A stretch of 64,000 nucleotides of DNA from Mucilaginibacter roseus. Its GTDB lineage: Bacteria; Bacteroidota; Bacteroidia; Sphingobacteriales; Sphingobacteriaceae. The translations under genes and the position numbers were made by a program. Where the stretch lies: positions 744,001-808,000 of the forward strand of contig NZ_JAJPWV010000002.1 of assembly GCF_021215455.1 (NCBI RefSeq). Reading direction: 5' to 3'. Positions within the stretch are counted from its first letter, which is position 1. The number at the start of each line of letters is the position of its first letter. Positions 55,345 through 63,520 of this stretch are shown piece by piece. Below the pieces are notes generated by a model, which searched no databases, had not been told where the DNA came from, and saw nothing but the letters and a program-made list of their open reading frames with translations.

Positions 55345-56634
55345 CTAACTATTCGCCCCTATTTTAGAACCACGCTGTTGTTGAGCGCTGTAAATTCCCG
55401 ACGGGCCACTAAAGTAATAAGCCACAAAACAAGCGACTGCAAATAACAGGGCATGCTCACTGCCAAACAGTTCGATACCCATTATAGTACAGGCCAGCGG
55501 CGTATTGGTAGCCCCGGCAAAAACGGCTATAAAACCTAAAGCTGCAAATAAACTTACCGGGGCATCAAGTACTGATGCCAGCGTATTACCCAGCGTAGCG
55601 CCTATATAAAATAAAGGTGTAACCTCTCCTCCTTTAAAGCCGGTGCCAAGCGTAATACAGGTATAAACCAGCTTCCAAAGCCAGCTAAAGGCTTCTGCCC
55701 CGCCCTGATGGAATGCAGATACGATGGTAACCGCTCCCGGGTATTCGGCGTCGACACCAAGACTCAGGTAATCGGGCTTGCCTAAAAGTAGCGTGAGCGC
55801 TATAATAATCACTCCGCCGCAAACCGGTATCAGCCAGCTTTTTTTTATGCCTTTTATTGCGATGATTTTAACCTGATGTACGGTGAATGAAAATAAATAG
55901 GCCACCAAGCCAAAACAAACCGCGGCCACCAAAACCTTGAACAAAAGCAGCAAATTCAAGTGGATATTATGCCCGTAAATTTGCTGACTTGTAGCTACAA
56001 CATCAATATGATATTGCGTATGGTGTAAGCCCCACGCTGATACGGTGAGATCGCCAAACATACCGGCTATCAGGCAGGGCAATAGTGAGTTGTACCTGAT
56101 GCGGCCGATAGTTAAAACCTCCAGCGCGAAAACCGCGCCCGTTAACGGCGTACCGAAAACCGCACCGAAACCAGCGGCAATGCCGGTGGTTAGTATTACC
56201 TGTTTATCGGCGTTGTTTAACTTAAACCACCCGGCAAACAGGTTAGCAATGCTGCCCCCTATCTGCACGGCTGTACCCTCACGCCCGGCCGAGCCACCAA
56301 ACAGGTGGGTTATTACGGTAGTAATCAAAATAAGCGGCGCCATACGCTTTGGCACCCCCGCGCCCGGCTCATGTATCTCATCAATCACCAGGTTATTGCC
56401 GCGCTCGGCCGATGCGCCATACATCTTATATAAAAAATGTATAGCCACACCCGCAACGGGCAACAGATATAAAAGCCATGTATGCGCAAAGCGGTAATGT
56501 ATAGCCCAGTTTAACAGCCATAAAAACAATGCGACCATAGAACCTGTCGCCACCGAAACCGGTATGGTGATCAGCGACCAGCGTAATACATATTTAAGCG
56601 TTGAAAGGTGCCCGGAGAAAAGATTTTTTAACAT
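55345..56634 (-). CDS. CLC-F type fluoride/proton antiporter
   Basis: 429 residues, about ten hydrophobic segments. CLC core motifs: HLFGGSAGREGTAVQIGGSIA with the gating Glu, GIAAGFGAVFGTPLTGAVFALE, and LGTGFKGGEVTPLFYIGATLG. The first selectivity loop is GNNLVIDEIHEPGAGVP rather than the GSGIP of chloride-type CLCs, and GGEVTPLF replaces the GIFAP-type motif, both known for the fluoride-specific CLC-F branch. A fluoride riboswitch lies in its leader, and together the two give strong support to a fluoride/proton antiporter that expels toxic fluoride. ATG at 56634, with an SD-like AAGTAGG just upstream. Confidence 0.9.
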   Translation of the reverse strand: MLKNLFSGHLSTLKYVLRWSLITIPVSVATGSMVALFLWLLNWAIHYRFAHTWLLYLLPVAGVAIHFLYKMYGASAERGNNLVIDEIHEPGAGVPKRMAPLILITTVITHLFGGSAGREGTAVQIGGSIANLFAGWFKLNNADKQVILTTGIAAGFGAVFGTPLTGAVFALEVLTIGRIRYNSLLPCLIAGMFGDLTVSAWGLHHTQYHIDVVATSQQIYGHNIHLNLLLLFKVLVAAVCFGLVAYLFSFTVHQVKIIAIKGIKKSWLIPVCGGVIIIALTLLLGKPDYLSLGVDAEYPGAVTIVSAFHQGGAEAFSWLWKLVYTCITLGTGFKGGEVTPLFYIGATLGNTLASVLDAPVSLFAALGFIAVFAGATNTPLACTIMGIELFGSEHALLFAVACFVAYYFSGPSGIYSAQQQRGSKIGANS

Positions 56635-56670
56635 AGCCTACTTGCAAATAAATGAATATAACTTATTTGT

Positions 56671-56723
56671 GGTAGGCGTCATCAGCTTTTTAAAGCGGTT
56701 CAAATAGGCAGAACACCATTGCC
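56671..56723 (-). promoter_or_regulatory. Fluoride riboswitch (crcB motif)
   Basis: The minus strand carries the full crcB consensus: GGCAATGG (56723-56716), TTCTGCC closing P1 (GGC/GCC), AACCGCTTT, then AAAGCTGATGACGCCTACC. The pseudoknot GGTGT (56717-56713) with ACGCC (56679-56675) is present, and P3 is GCTTT/AAAGC. The GGnnATGGnnTTC...ACCGC...GCTGATGnCnCCTAC pattern is diagnostic. A hairpin CAAATAA/TTATTTG (56669-56663 with 56651-56645) lies between the aptamer and the SD-like site and may form the expression platform. Fluoride binding would turn on the CLC gene. Confidence 0.93.
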
Positions 56724-56737
56724 TTTGTCGTACACTA

Positions 56738-56770
56738 CAAATATGGCGTTAATTTTATTAATCTGCAAAA
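56738..56770 (-). promoter_or_regulatory. Promoter of the fluoride riboswitch-CLC transcript
   Basis: The minus strand has TTTTG (56770-56766), a 20-nt spacer, and CATATTTG (56745-56738), matching the Bacteroidota -33 TTTG and -7 TAnnTTTG (one mismatch). The predicted start is about 56732, so the transcript would begin just before the aptamer. Confidence 0.55.
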
Positions 56771-56864
56771 GCCATCAATTAGCTACTTTTTATTTATTAG
56801 CCGGGCTATTAACATTTAACATTACTAACGTTATACAAATATCCATTATTTAATTCATCAGCAC

Positions 56865-57254
56865 ATGCACGTAAATCGCAGTATTCACATCATTATCATT
56901 ATGGTTGCGCTATCGTTTTTAGTTAATACGATGGCATCCGCACAACAAATGGTTAGGCTTGCCAAAATAAAGGTAGAGCCAAAGCAGTTAGAAAAATACA
57001 ATGCCGCGTTAAAGGAGCAAATGATCACTGCTGTTAAGTTAGAGCCGGGCGTACTTACTTATTATGCTGTTGCGGATAAGAAGTCTGCATCAAACATTAC
57101 AATACTTGAAGTGTATGCCGACACCACCGCCTACAAATTGCATATTGAAACGCCGCATTTTAAAAAGTACAAAAAAACGGTTGAACACATGGTTCAATCG
57201 CTGGAGCTGGTAGACGTAAATGTTATTGGCATGGCCAAAAAACCGGGATTATAA
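56865..57254 (+). CDS. Exported ABM-domain (quinol monooxygenase-like) protein
   Basis: 129 residues. Signal peptide to about 27 (MVALSFLVNTMASAQ), then an antibiotic biosynthesis monooxygenase (ABM) ferredoxin-like domain: MVRLAKIKVEPKQLEKYNAALKEQMITAVKLEPGVLTYYAV and the HIETPHFKKYKKTVEHMV helix. ABM proteins include cofactor-free monooxygenases and heme-degrading enzymes; here an extracytoplasmic form of unknown substrate. It starts divergently from the CLC leader, 65 nt before the TDO gene. Confidence 0.85.
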   Translation: MHVNRSIHIIIIMVALSFLVNTMASAQQMVRLAKIKVEPKQLEKYNAALKEQMITAVKLEPGVLTYYAVADKKSASNITILEVYADTTAYKLHIETPHFKKYKKTVEHMVQSLELVDVNVIGMAKKPGL

Positions 57255-57319
57255 TCATTAGAAACGGTTATCGATACCTGGATTATAGGTAACCCGCATA
57301 CTTTTTATAATTTTGAGGC

Positions 57320-58285
57320 ATGATCTCTCCCGAAATAGAAAAGCGGCTTGCCCTGCTTCAGGAAAAATATGAAGCCATGGGCCAGGACATGACCTCTTAC
57401 CTTGACGGCTTGCTGTATGCCGACTTTTTAACCTATTGGGATTACATTCACCTGGATACGCTGCTTAGCCTGCAAAGCCCTAAAACGCCTTTTCCGGATG
57501 AGGAGATCTTCATCATGTACCACCAGATAACGGAGTTGTATTTTAAACTCTCGTTACATGAATGCAAGCAGATCAGCGAAAAGGGTGCTGAAATAACCGC
57601 CGAGTTTTTTACCGCGCGGCTTAGGCGAATCAACAATTACTTTGAGGCGCTTACCCACTCATTTGTGATAATGGTTGATGGCATGGAGAAGGAACAGTTT
57701 CTGAAATTCCGGATGTCATTGTTACCTGCCAGTGGCTTTCAATCAGGCCAGTACCGCATGATCGAAATCTATGCCACCAACTTCATTAACCTTGTAGCGA
57801 AGGACAAGCGCGACGAGCTGGCACACGCCCCTTTTGAAGAGCAGTTTGAGCACATATATTGGAAGTTCGGCGCTACTGAGCTGGCCACCGGCAAAAAAAC
57901 GCTCACGTTAAAACAGTTTGAAAAAAAGTACGCTAAAACTTTCATCGAACTGGCGCAAAACACCGCTACTACTAACTTTTACACCCTCGCCCTGCAATTA
58001 CAGCAGCAAGGCCAATTAACTGATGCATTGAAGCACGAACTGCGCCGCTTTGATGTGAATGTGAATATCAACTGGCCGCTATCACACTATAAATCAGCCG
58101 TGCGCTACCTGCACCGCGAGCCGGAGGAGATCAGCGCCACAGGCGGCACCAACTGGCAAAAATACCTGCCGCCGCGTTTTCAAAAACGTATTTTCTTCCC
58201 AAATATGTGGACGAATGAGGAGATGGACAACTGGGGCAAAGCCTGGGTAGAGCACGCCTTGAGGGGCGAGTTACTATTACCCTGA
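57320..58285 (+). CDS. Tryptophan 2,3-dioxygenase-family protein
   Basis: 321 residues. TDO oxidises tryptophan to N-formylkynurenine with a heme. Family blocks: SYLDGLLYADFLTYWDYIHLDTLLSLQSPKTPFPDEEIFIMYHQITELYFKLSLHE; SLLPASGFQSGQYRMIEIYATN; and the C-terminal ATGGTNWQKYLPPRFQKRIFFP. The heme-coordinating His is probably in INWPLSHYKSAVRYLHRE. No kynureninase or formamidase gene is nearby, so the pathway context is unknown. Confidence 0.87.
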   Translation: MISPEIEKRLALLQEKYEAMGQDMTSYLDGLLYADFLTYWDYIHLDTLLSLQSPKTPFPDEEIFIMYHQITELYFKLSLHECKQISEKGAEITAEFFTARLRRINNYFEALTHSFVIMVDGMEKEQFLKFRMSLLPASGFQSGQYRMIEIYATNFINLVAKDKRDELAHAPFEEQFEHIYWKFGATELATGKKTLTLKQFEKKYAKTFIELAQNTATTNFYTLALQLQQQGQLTDALKHELRRFDVNVNINWPLSHYKSAVRYLHREPEEISATGGTNWQKYLPPRFQKRIFFPNMWTNEEMDNWGKAWVEHALRGELLLP

Positions 58286-58361
58286 CAATGATTTGACCAT
58301 CGCTTCCGCTTAAAAAGGAATAAAATTCCTAACTTGCATACCGGAATAATTTTTTAGAGCC

Positions 58362-59426
58362 ATGATTGAGACTTTGGATATACAGATCACCAAAACAACG
58401 CAGCCGCGTTTGCAGGAAACTGACTTTGACAACCTGCCCTTCGGCAAAACATTTTCTGACCACATGCTGATGGTGGATTATGCCGATGGCGAGTGGAAGA
58501 ACTTTCAGATACTTCCTTACGGTGATATTTCGTTGAGTCCGGCAATTTCAGCTTTACATTACGGCCAGGCTTTTTTTGAAGGTATTAAGGCTTACAAGCA
58601 TGAGGATGGCAAAGTGGTTATCTTCCGCCCGGATAAAAACGCGGAGCGCTTTAACCGCTCGGCCGAGCGCCTTTGCATGCCAACCATCCCTGAGGATGTT
58701 TTTGTACAAAGCATTGCCGCCCTGGTTGATATTGACCGCGGCTGGATCCCGACCAAAGCCAACCACGCGCTTTATATTCGCCCGTTTATGTTCGCTACAG
58801 ACCCTTACCTGGGCGTGCAAGCATCAACTACCTATAAATACATGGTACTGACCGGTCCGGTTGGCCCGTACTTTTCAAAACCGTTAAGGGTTAAAATTGA
58901 ATCGCACTACACACGCGCCGCACAAGGCGGCATGGGCTTTGCCAAGGCTGCCGGTAATTACGCCAGCTCGATGATGCCTGCTAAAAAAGCCGTTGAAGAA
59001 GGCTTTGACCAAATCATCTGGACGGATGGCAGCAACCACGAGTTTATTGAAGAAATGGGCGCGGCCAATGCGATGTTTATCCTGGATGGTAAACTGGTAA
59101 CGCCAAGCACCGGAGATACCATTTTAAAAGGTGTTACCCGCGATACGGTTATCAAACTGGCACAAGCCTGGGGCATACCGGTTGAAGAGCGTAAAGTAGC
59201 CGTTGCCGAAATTATTGAAGGCGCTAAAAATGGCTCACTTACTGATGCTTTTGGTGCCGGCACGGCCGCTACCATTGCTCCGGTTGGCTCTATCAATTAC
59301 AATGGTGAAGAATTTACGCTGAGCGATCCGTTAACCCGTGAATTTTCTCAAAAAGTATTAAAAACACTGGACGACATTCGCTACGGCCGAACCGAAGATA
59401 CTTACGGCTGGAACTACGTTGTATAA
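58362..59426 (+). CDS. ilvE: Branched-chain amino acid aminotransferase
   Basis: 354 residues, fold-type IV PLP enzyme of the BCAT group II length. ISALHYGQAFFEGIKAYKHEDGKVVIFRPDKNAERFNRSAERLCMP near the N-terminus; PLP lysine in GGMGFAKAAGNYASSMMPAKKA (about residue 197); and WTDGSNHEFIEEMGAANAMFI, GVTRDTVIKLA and the later GTAATIAPVGSI. Catalyses the last step of valine, leucine and isoleucine synthesis. ATG at 58362; ends at a strong terminator shared with clpS. Confidence 0.96.
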   Translation: MIETLDIQITKTTQPRLQETDFDNLPFGKTFSDHMLMVDYADGEWKNFQILPYGDISLSPAISALHYGQAFFEGIKAYKHEDGKVVIFRPDKNAERFNRSAERLCMPTIPEDVFVQSIAALVDIDRGWIPTKANHALYIRPFMFATDPYLGVQASTTYKYMVLTGPVGPYFSKPLRVKIESHYTRAAQGGMGFAKAAGNYASSMMPAKKAVEEGFDQIIWTDGSNHEFIEEMGAANAMFILDGKLVTPSTGDTILKGVTRDTVIKLAQAWGIPVEERKVAVAEIIEGAKNGSLTDAFGAGTAATIAPVGSINYNGEEFTLSDPLTREFSQKVLKTLDDIRYGRTEDTYGWNYVV

Positions 59427-59444
59427 CCCTACAGCTGCCTATAT

Positions 59445-59485
59445 AAAAGCGAAAGCCCTGAACAATATTCAGGGCTTTCGCTTTT
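59445..59485. terminator. Bidirectional terminator
   Basis: 18-bp perfect stem (59445-59462 and 59468-59485), with AAAAGCG at the base and a 5-nt CAATA loop, between the convergent ilvE and clpS genes. T-tracts on both sides. Confidence 0.93.
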
Positions 59486-59496
59486 TATCATCTTTA

Positions 59497-59778
59497 TTAT
59501 TCAACAGTAACGGAAAGGCCTTCCTGCTGTAATATTTTACGATATATCTCCATCTCGGTAAAAGAGCCTTCCAACACGGCGCACTTACCTTCGTTGTGCA
59601 CTTTCCAGGCTATCTTTTCGGCCTGCGCTTCTGAGTAGTCGAGGTATTTCATCATGCAATGGATCACATGGTCAAACGTGTTCACATCATCGTTCCACAA
59701 AATAAGGCGGTGTACCTCTTTAAGTCCGGCCAGTAACTCCTCGAGTGTGAACGTTTCTTCCTGTACTTCTGTTGGCAT
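59497..59778 (-). CDS. clpS: ATP-dependent Clp protease adaptor ClpS
   Basis: About 93 residues from ATG 59778 (MPTEVQEETFTLEELL). An in-frame TTG at 59799 is unlikely. ClpS delivers N-degron substrates to ClpAP. The core LILWNDDVNTFDHVIHCMMKYL contains the NDD ligand loop, and AWKVHNEGKCAVLEG carries the conserved substrate-site His. The Met/hydrophobic selectivity residue positions fit N-end recognition. Confidence 0.95.
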   Translation of the reverse strand: MPTEVQEETFTLEELLAGLKEVHRLILWNDDVNTFDHVIHCMMKYLDYSEAQAEKIAWKVHNEGKCAVLEGSFTEMEIYRKILQQEGLSVTVE

Positions 59779-59819
59779 AATGGCCGCAAATTTACTCAAA
59801 AAATGGTAAACGCTGTATG

Positions 59820-62519
59820 TTATTGCACTTTATAGCGATATACCTGCCTGCCTATATGCCCGGCGTCGTCAATACCCTCAACCACTACACGGTAAGTTCC
59901 TTTACCATCGGCATTAAAATAATTTACTTCGGTAGCCTTTTTACCGTCGCAGTAAATATTGGGGTTCCAATAAACGGTGCTGCGCATATCAGCCATGCCG
60001 CTAGTCTTTGATGGCACATCATACCGTGGCGAATAAAAATCACGGGCAACGTAATAACCCAGCGGCGTATACATAATTACCCCCGGCGGGTTACCAACAT
60101 AAGATGATTTTATTCCGCCATCCCCGCGTTTTGTGGTAATCAATATAAGGCCATTACCGCCCCTAAAACCATAGATTGCTGTTTTACCGCCTGACCGCAG
60201 CACTTCAATCGTCTCTACATCAAAAGGCGTAACGTTGCGCAGTGCGTCCTCGCCCTGTTCCATACCATCAACAAGCACCGTCATCTGTCCATCGCCGCGC
60301 GTGCTGTAGGGTATACCATTCCTAAACATTACACCTACCAGCCTACCCTGCAGGCATTGTTCAAGCGTTGAGCAGGCCTGCAGATCTTTGGCGGTTAACA
60401 CCTGGTCGGCATTGCCGGCGCCATTCAGGTTTGATGAGTGTTTAACTACAGGCTCTTTACGCGAGGTGATCTTTACCTCGGCCAGCATATTGTTACGCGT
60501 TGCCATGCCATACTTTACCTTCTCATTAAAATAAGCGGTGCTTTGGCGCAGGTATCCCATCATATCGCCATCGTTATTTATGGAGACATCGCCCTTGTTT
60601 TTATTGATGGTAACGCCCTGACGGGTGGCATTTTCGTCAAGCGCCACATCAACATACTTTTTGCCTTTAGGCGTGCGCGCCTGCACCATAAACTTAAGGC
60701 TATCGGTAAACACCAATCCCTTAAAAATAAACCTGCCATTGGCGTCGGCAACGGTATCTATCATAAAAGCCCGCCCGCCGGTATTGTTAAACAACATTAC
60801 CTTTGCCCCGGCAACCGGCTTTTTACTTTGGGTAACCGTTCCGGCAACATCAATGGTTTGCTCAGGTTTATAGATCATTGGCCCGTAATTGCCGGCCAGA
60901 ATTTGCTTCCACTCAAAGCGGCTGTATCCCTGGGTAAGCATCAGCAGGTCAAGGTCGGCTCGGGTTTTATCACTCAAATCATGAAAATAGTAGTTAGGCT
61001 TTTCTACATAACCTTTTAAATCGCTGGTGAGCAGCATACTGGCGAAAATAGAATTTTCTTCATCCTCGTCAACCTTAACCTTAGATTCATCTATCACCGA
61101 CATAGACAGGTTGCTCACCCCGGCGCTGTCTGCTGAAAAACGCCCGTCGATATTTAAAGTTATTTTCTCGCGGGTGGCGTAAGCTTCTTTTGACGAGGTG
61201 ACTTTTATTTTAAGGTCATCCGCCTTTTGGATGAATGCCAGTCGCTCGTTAAGTGGCTGGCCCGTTCCCGAAAACAGTGTAAATTGCGTAATGCCCGATG
61301 TAAGGCGGGTTTTAGGTATTACCGCCGTAAAGGCGGTATCAGCCCCTTTGGGCTTGGCAGCATAGCGCACTTTACCGCCCGACTGTGCAATAAAAATCAG
61401 GTTTTGCTCGGTAACCCTGGCCGATGTTATTTTAAATATCAGTACCGCCGGGTTGCTGTTGTTAATACTCATTACATAACCAGATGGGCGCGCATCGGGC
61501 AGCGGTACATCTTTGGTTGACCCATCAGCAAAAGTGATAGTTGCTTTATAAGTTTTGCCGGCAGCGGGTGTAAAGGTGAAGGCGCCCATCCCAAGATGTT
61601 CAGCTGCAAAATTAGCTACCGTATTGCCTTGCGCATCCTTTACAACACCTTTTATATCTTTGCCCAAACCGTCGGCTCCTGTAGCTTTGAAAGCTACCTT
61701 TGAAGTAAGCCCGCTAACCAGGTAACCACTCTCCGGGAAAAACTGTACGTCAACTAAGCCCGAAACAGCCTTCAGCGGGATTTTTTTTGTGATTTTTTCT
61801 TTATTATCAATGGTTATGGTTGTTACCAGGTTGCCTACTTTTAGGGGGCCGGTAAGTTTGGGCTCAAAGCTTATTTTTAAGTTACCCTCGCCATCGGTAT
61901 TGCCTTTGCCCTTGGCCATTACGCGCCCGCCCGCTTCCGCGCGGTAAATTACTTCCCGGTTTGCATAGGGGCTGCCATCAAATTCCCGGTAATTGATGAC
62001 GGCATCCACACGCTGCTGTCCACCAACAGTACTATAGGAGTACGTGGTATTGGTGAACACTTTGTTTGACATGGCATTGCCAATAGTTATCGTTTTATCA
62101 AAGAAATAAGCTTCGCCGGCGTTGCGCATCCAATTGGTATAGGCGCGTATACGGTAGCTGCCGCTCTCCAGCAAGCTGTCTGACAAAACAAACTCGCCCC
62201 ATCCCAGGCCACTGTTCAATGATATTCTTTCGCGGCGGCGAACACTATCCTGATCATTGATCAGCTCAACATTTAGTATGCCGCTTAGTGCCGACAAACG
62301 ATGTTCCTCACCAACGGTTACGTAGGCTTTGTACCACAAGGTGTCGCCAACGGCATAATAAGGTTTATCTAAATGGAGATATACTTTTTCCTGCGGACGC
62401 TTTTCCAGCCACTCTTCCAGGTTTTGTACAATTTTCGCTATCGGATCATCGTCTGAAGTAAATGCAAAACAAATTGAACACGTAATAAGCAGTGAAAGGA
62501 TAACCGGTTTAATTTTCAT
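59820..62519 (-). CDS. Macroglobulin-like protein with a C-terminal TonB plug domain and no barrel
   Basis: About 899 residues from ATG 62519 (signal peptide LSLLITCSICFAF). The N-terminal part is macroglobulin/MG2-like (EKVYLHLDKPYYAVGDTLWYKAYVTV, about 40-150), repeated beta-sandwich domains follow, and a carboxypeptidase-regulatory-like unit is present (DVAGTVTQSKKPVAGAKVMLF, about 595-665). The C-terminus has a TonB plug: QACSTLEQCLQGRLVGVMFRNGIPY and TPFDVETIEVLRSGGKTAIYGFRGGNGLILITTKRG. There is no room for a barrel after it (about 95 residues). Bacteroidota envelope family, unknown role. Confidence 0.85.
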   Translation of the reverse strand: MKIKPVILSLLITCSICFAFTSDDDPIAKIVQNLEEWLEKRPQEKVYLHLDKPYYAVGDTLWYKAYVTVGEEHRLSALSGILNVELINDQDSVRRRERISLNSGLGWGEFVLSDSLLESGSYRIRAYTNWMRNAGEAYFFDKTITIGNAMSNKVFTNTTYSYSTVGGQQRVDAVINYREFDGSPYANREVIYRAEAGGRVMAKGKGNTDGEGNLKISFEPKLTGPLKVGNLVTTITIDNKEKITKKIPLKAVSGLVDVQFFPESGYLVSGLTSKVAFKATGADGLGKDIKGVVKDAQGNTVANFAAEHLGMGAFTFTPAAGKTYKATITFADGSTKDVPLPDARPSGYVMSINNSNPAVLIFKITSARVTEQNLIFIAQSGGKVRYAAKPKGADTAFTAVIPKTRLTSGITQFTLFSGTGQPLNERLAFIQKADDLKIKVTSSKEAYATREKITLNIDGRFSADSAGVSNLSMSVIDESKVKVDEDEENSIFASMLLTSDLKGYVEKPNYYFHDLSDKTRADLDLLMLTQGYSRFEWKQILAGNYGPMIYKPEQTIDVAGTVTQSKKPVAGAKVMLFNNTGGRAFMIDTVADANGRFIFKGLVFTDSLKFMVQARTPKGKKYVDVALDENATRQGVTINKNKGDVSINNDGDMMGYLRQSTAYFNEKVKYGMATRNNMLAEVKITSRKEPVVKHSSNLNGAGNADQVLTAKDLQACSTLEQCLQGRLVGVMFRNGIPYSTRGDGQMTVLVDGMEQGEDALRNVTPFDVETIEVLRSGGKTAIYGFRGGNGLILITTKRGDGGIKSSYVGNPPGVIMYTPLGYYVARDFYSPRYDVPSKTSGMADMRSTVYWNPNIYCDGKKATEVNYFNADGKGTYRVVVEGIDDAGHIGRQVYRYKVQ

Positions 62520-62612
62520 AGGTTTAAATTGTGCGCTTAAAATACACAAAAACAATATGAAGTACCAGTTACATTGAAAATGTTGCAATGCAGGCGTTTA
62601 CGCTGATGCTCG

Positions 62613-63149
62613 TCAGAACTTATTCTTCCACATCATGCTTTCAACCGGGCGGGTGGTTGGGTTGTTGTATTTGGCATTACCTTTTGAGTTGTACAAGGTT
62701 TCAATTTCACCTTCAACCACAAAATATATGAGCTGGCCGATAGGCATACCGGCATAGATACGCACCGGCTGTGCGCACGAAATCTCAAGCGTCCAGGTAT
62801 TGCAAAAGCCAACATCTCCTTTACCGGCAGTGGCATGTATATCAATGCCTAAACGGCCAGTGCTTGATTTGCCCTCGAGGAAAGGCACATGGCGATGCGT
62901 TTCGGTATATTCCACAGTTACGCCAAGGTAAAGCGTATTGGGCTGTAACACAAAACCCTCTTTTGGTATTTCAAAATGTACAATTTCATTATGCACCCTG
63001 GCGTCAAGCACCCTATCCTTATAAGTTGCTAAATGCTTACCCAAATGCACATCATACGAGTTTGTACCCAGGCATTCGCGTTTAAAGGGCTCAATAATAA
63101 TGTTGCCATTATCAATTTCTTGGAGAATGCGTTTATCTGATAATATCAT
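62613..63149 (-). CDS. dcd: dCTP deaminase
   Basis: 178 residues. Makes dUTP from dCTP. dUTPase/dCTP deaminase fold motifs: MILSDKRILQEIDNGNIIIEPF start with GTNSYDVHLG, FVLQPNTLYLGVTVEYTE, the signature EGKSSTGRLGIDIHATAGKGDVGFCNTWTLEI including the catalytic Glu, and IYAGMPIGQLIYFVVEGE. ATG at 63149. Confidence 0.93.
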   Translation of the reverse strand: MILSDKRILQEIDNGNIIIEPFKRECLGTNSYDVHLGKHLATYKDRVLDARVHNEIVHFEIPKEGFVLQPNTLYLGVTVEYTETHRHVPFLEGKSSTGRLGIDIHATAGKGDVGFCNTWTLEISCAQPVRIYAGMPIGQLIYFVVEGEIETLYNSKGNAKYNNPTTRPVESMMWKNKF

Positions 63150-63218
63150 GACAGGGTGTGTTACCCGGCTAAAATAAAATTAATTAACCAAACAGCAAAC
63201 GGCATAATATCAACAAAC

Positions 63219-63371
63219 TTATTGCGGTTTGCTAATGTGCGCGTTGGCATGCGGCGATTGATGAATTGCTTTTTTGCCTATGGCTACCTTGTCGCCCAGT
63301 TGCTGTTTGCAGCAGGCCTCTGTCGCGGCAAGCATCAGCAGGCATGATACGGCTGTATATAACTTTTTCAT
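63219..63371 (-). CDS. Small (50 aa) exported lipoprotein-like ORF
   Basis: A 50-codon ATG-start frame, 69 nt upstream of dcd on the minus strand: MKKLYTAVSCLLMLAATEACC followed by KQQLGDKVAIGKKAIHQ and a His/Ala-rich tail. It has a charged n-region, hydrophobic core and Cys pair like a lipoprotein signal peptide, though the -3 to -1 residues (TEA) are not ideal. Small lipoproteins of this type are common in Sphingobacteriaceae. No family recognised; the alternative is chance. Confidence 0.45.
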   Translation of the reverse strand: MKKLYTAVSCLLMLAATEACCKQQLGDKVAIGKKAIHQSPHANAHISKPQ

Positions 63372-63487
63372 TGTATTAAAAATTGTGATAGTGTTTGTAA
63401 GCTATGACGGAATCCTGAACGGGAATGTTACACCGGTTTACCATTTTTATGAAAGTTTTTAGGCTGTTAAATGATAATTATTTGATA

Positions 63488-63495
63488 TAATTTTG
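63488..63495 (+). promoter_or_regulatory. Candidate -7 box of the phosphopantetheinyl transferase gene
   Basis: TAATTTTG matches TAnnTTTG exactly and lies 25 nt upstream of the ATG at 63521. A -33 TTTG element is not evident at 17-23 nt. Confidence 0.35.
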
Positions 63496-63520
63496 CCTTG
63501 CAAATTGCACCTTTACATTT

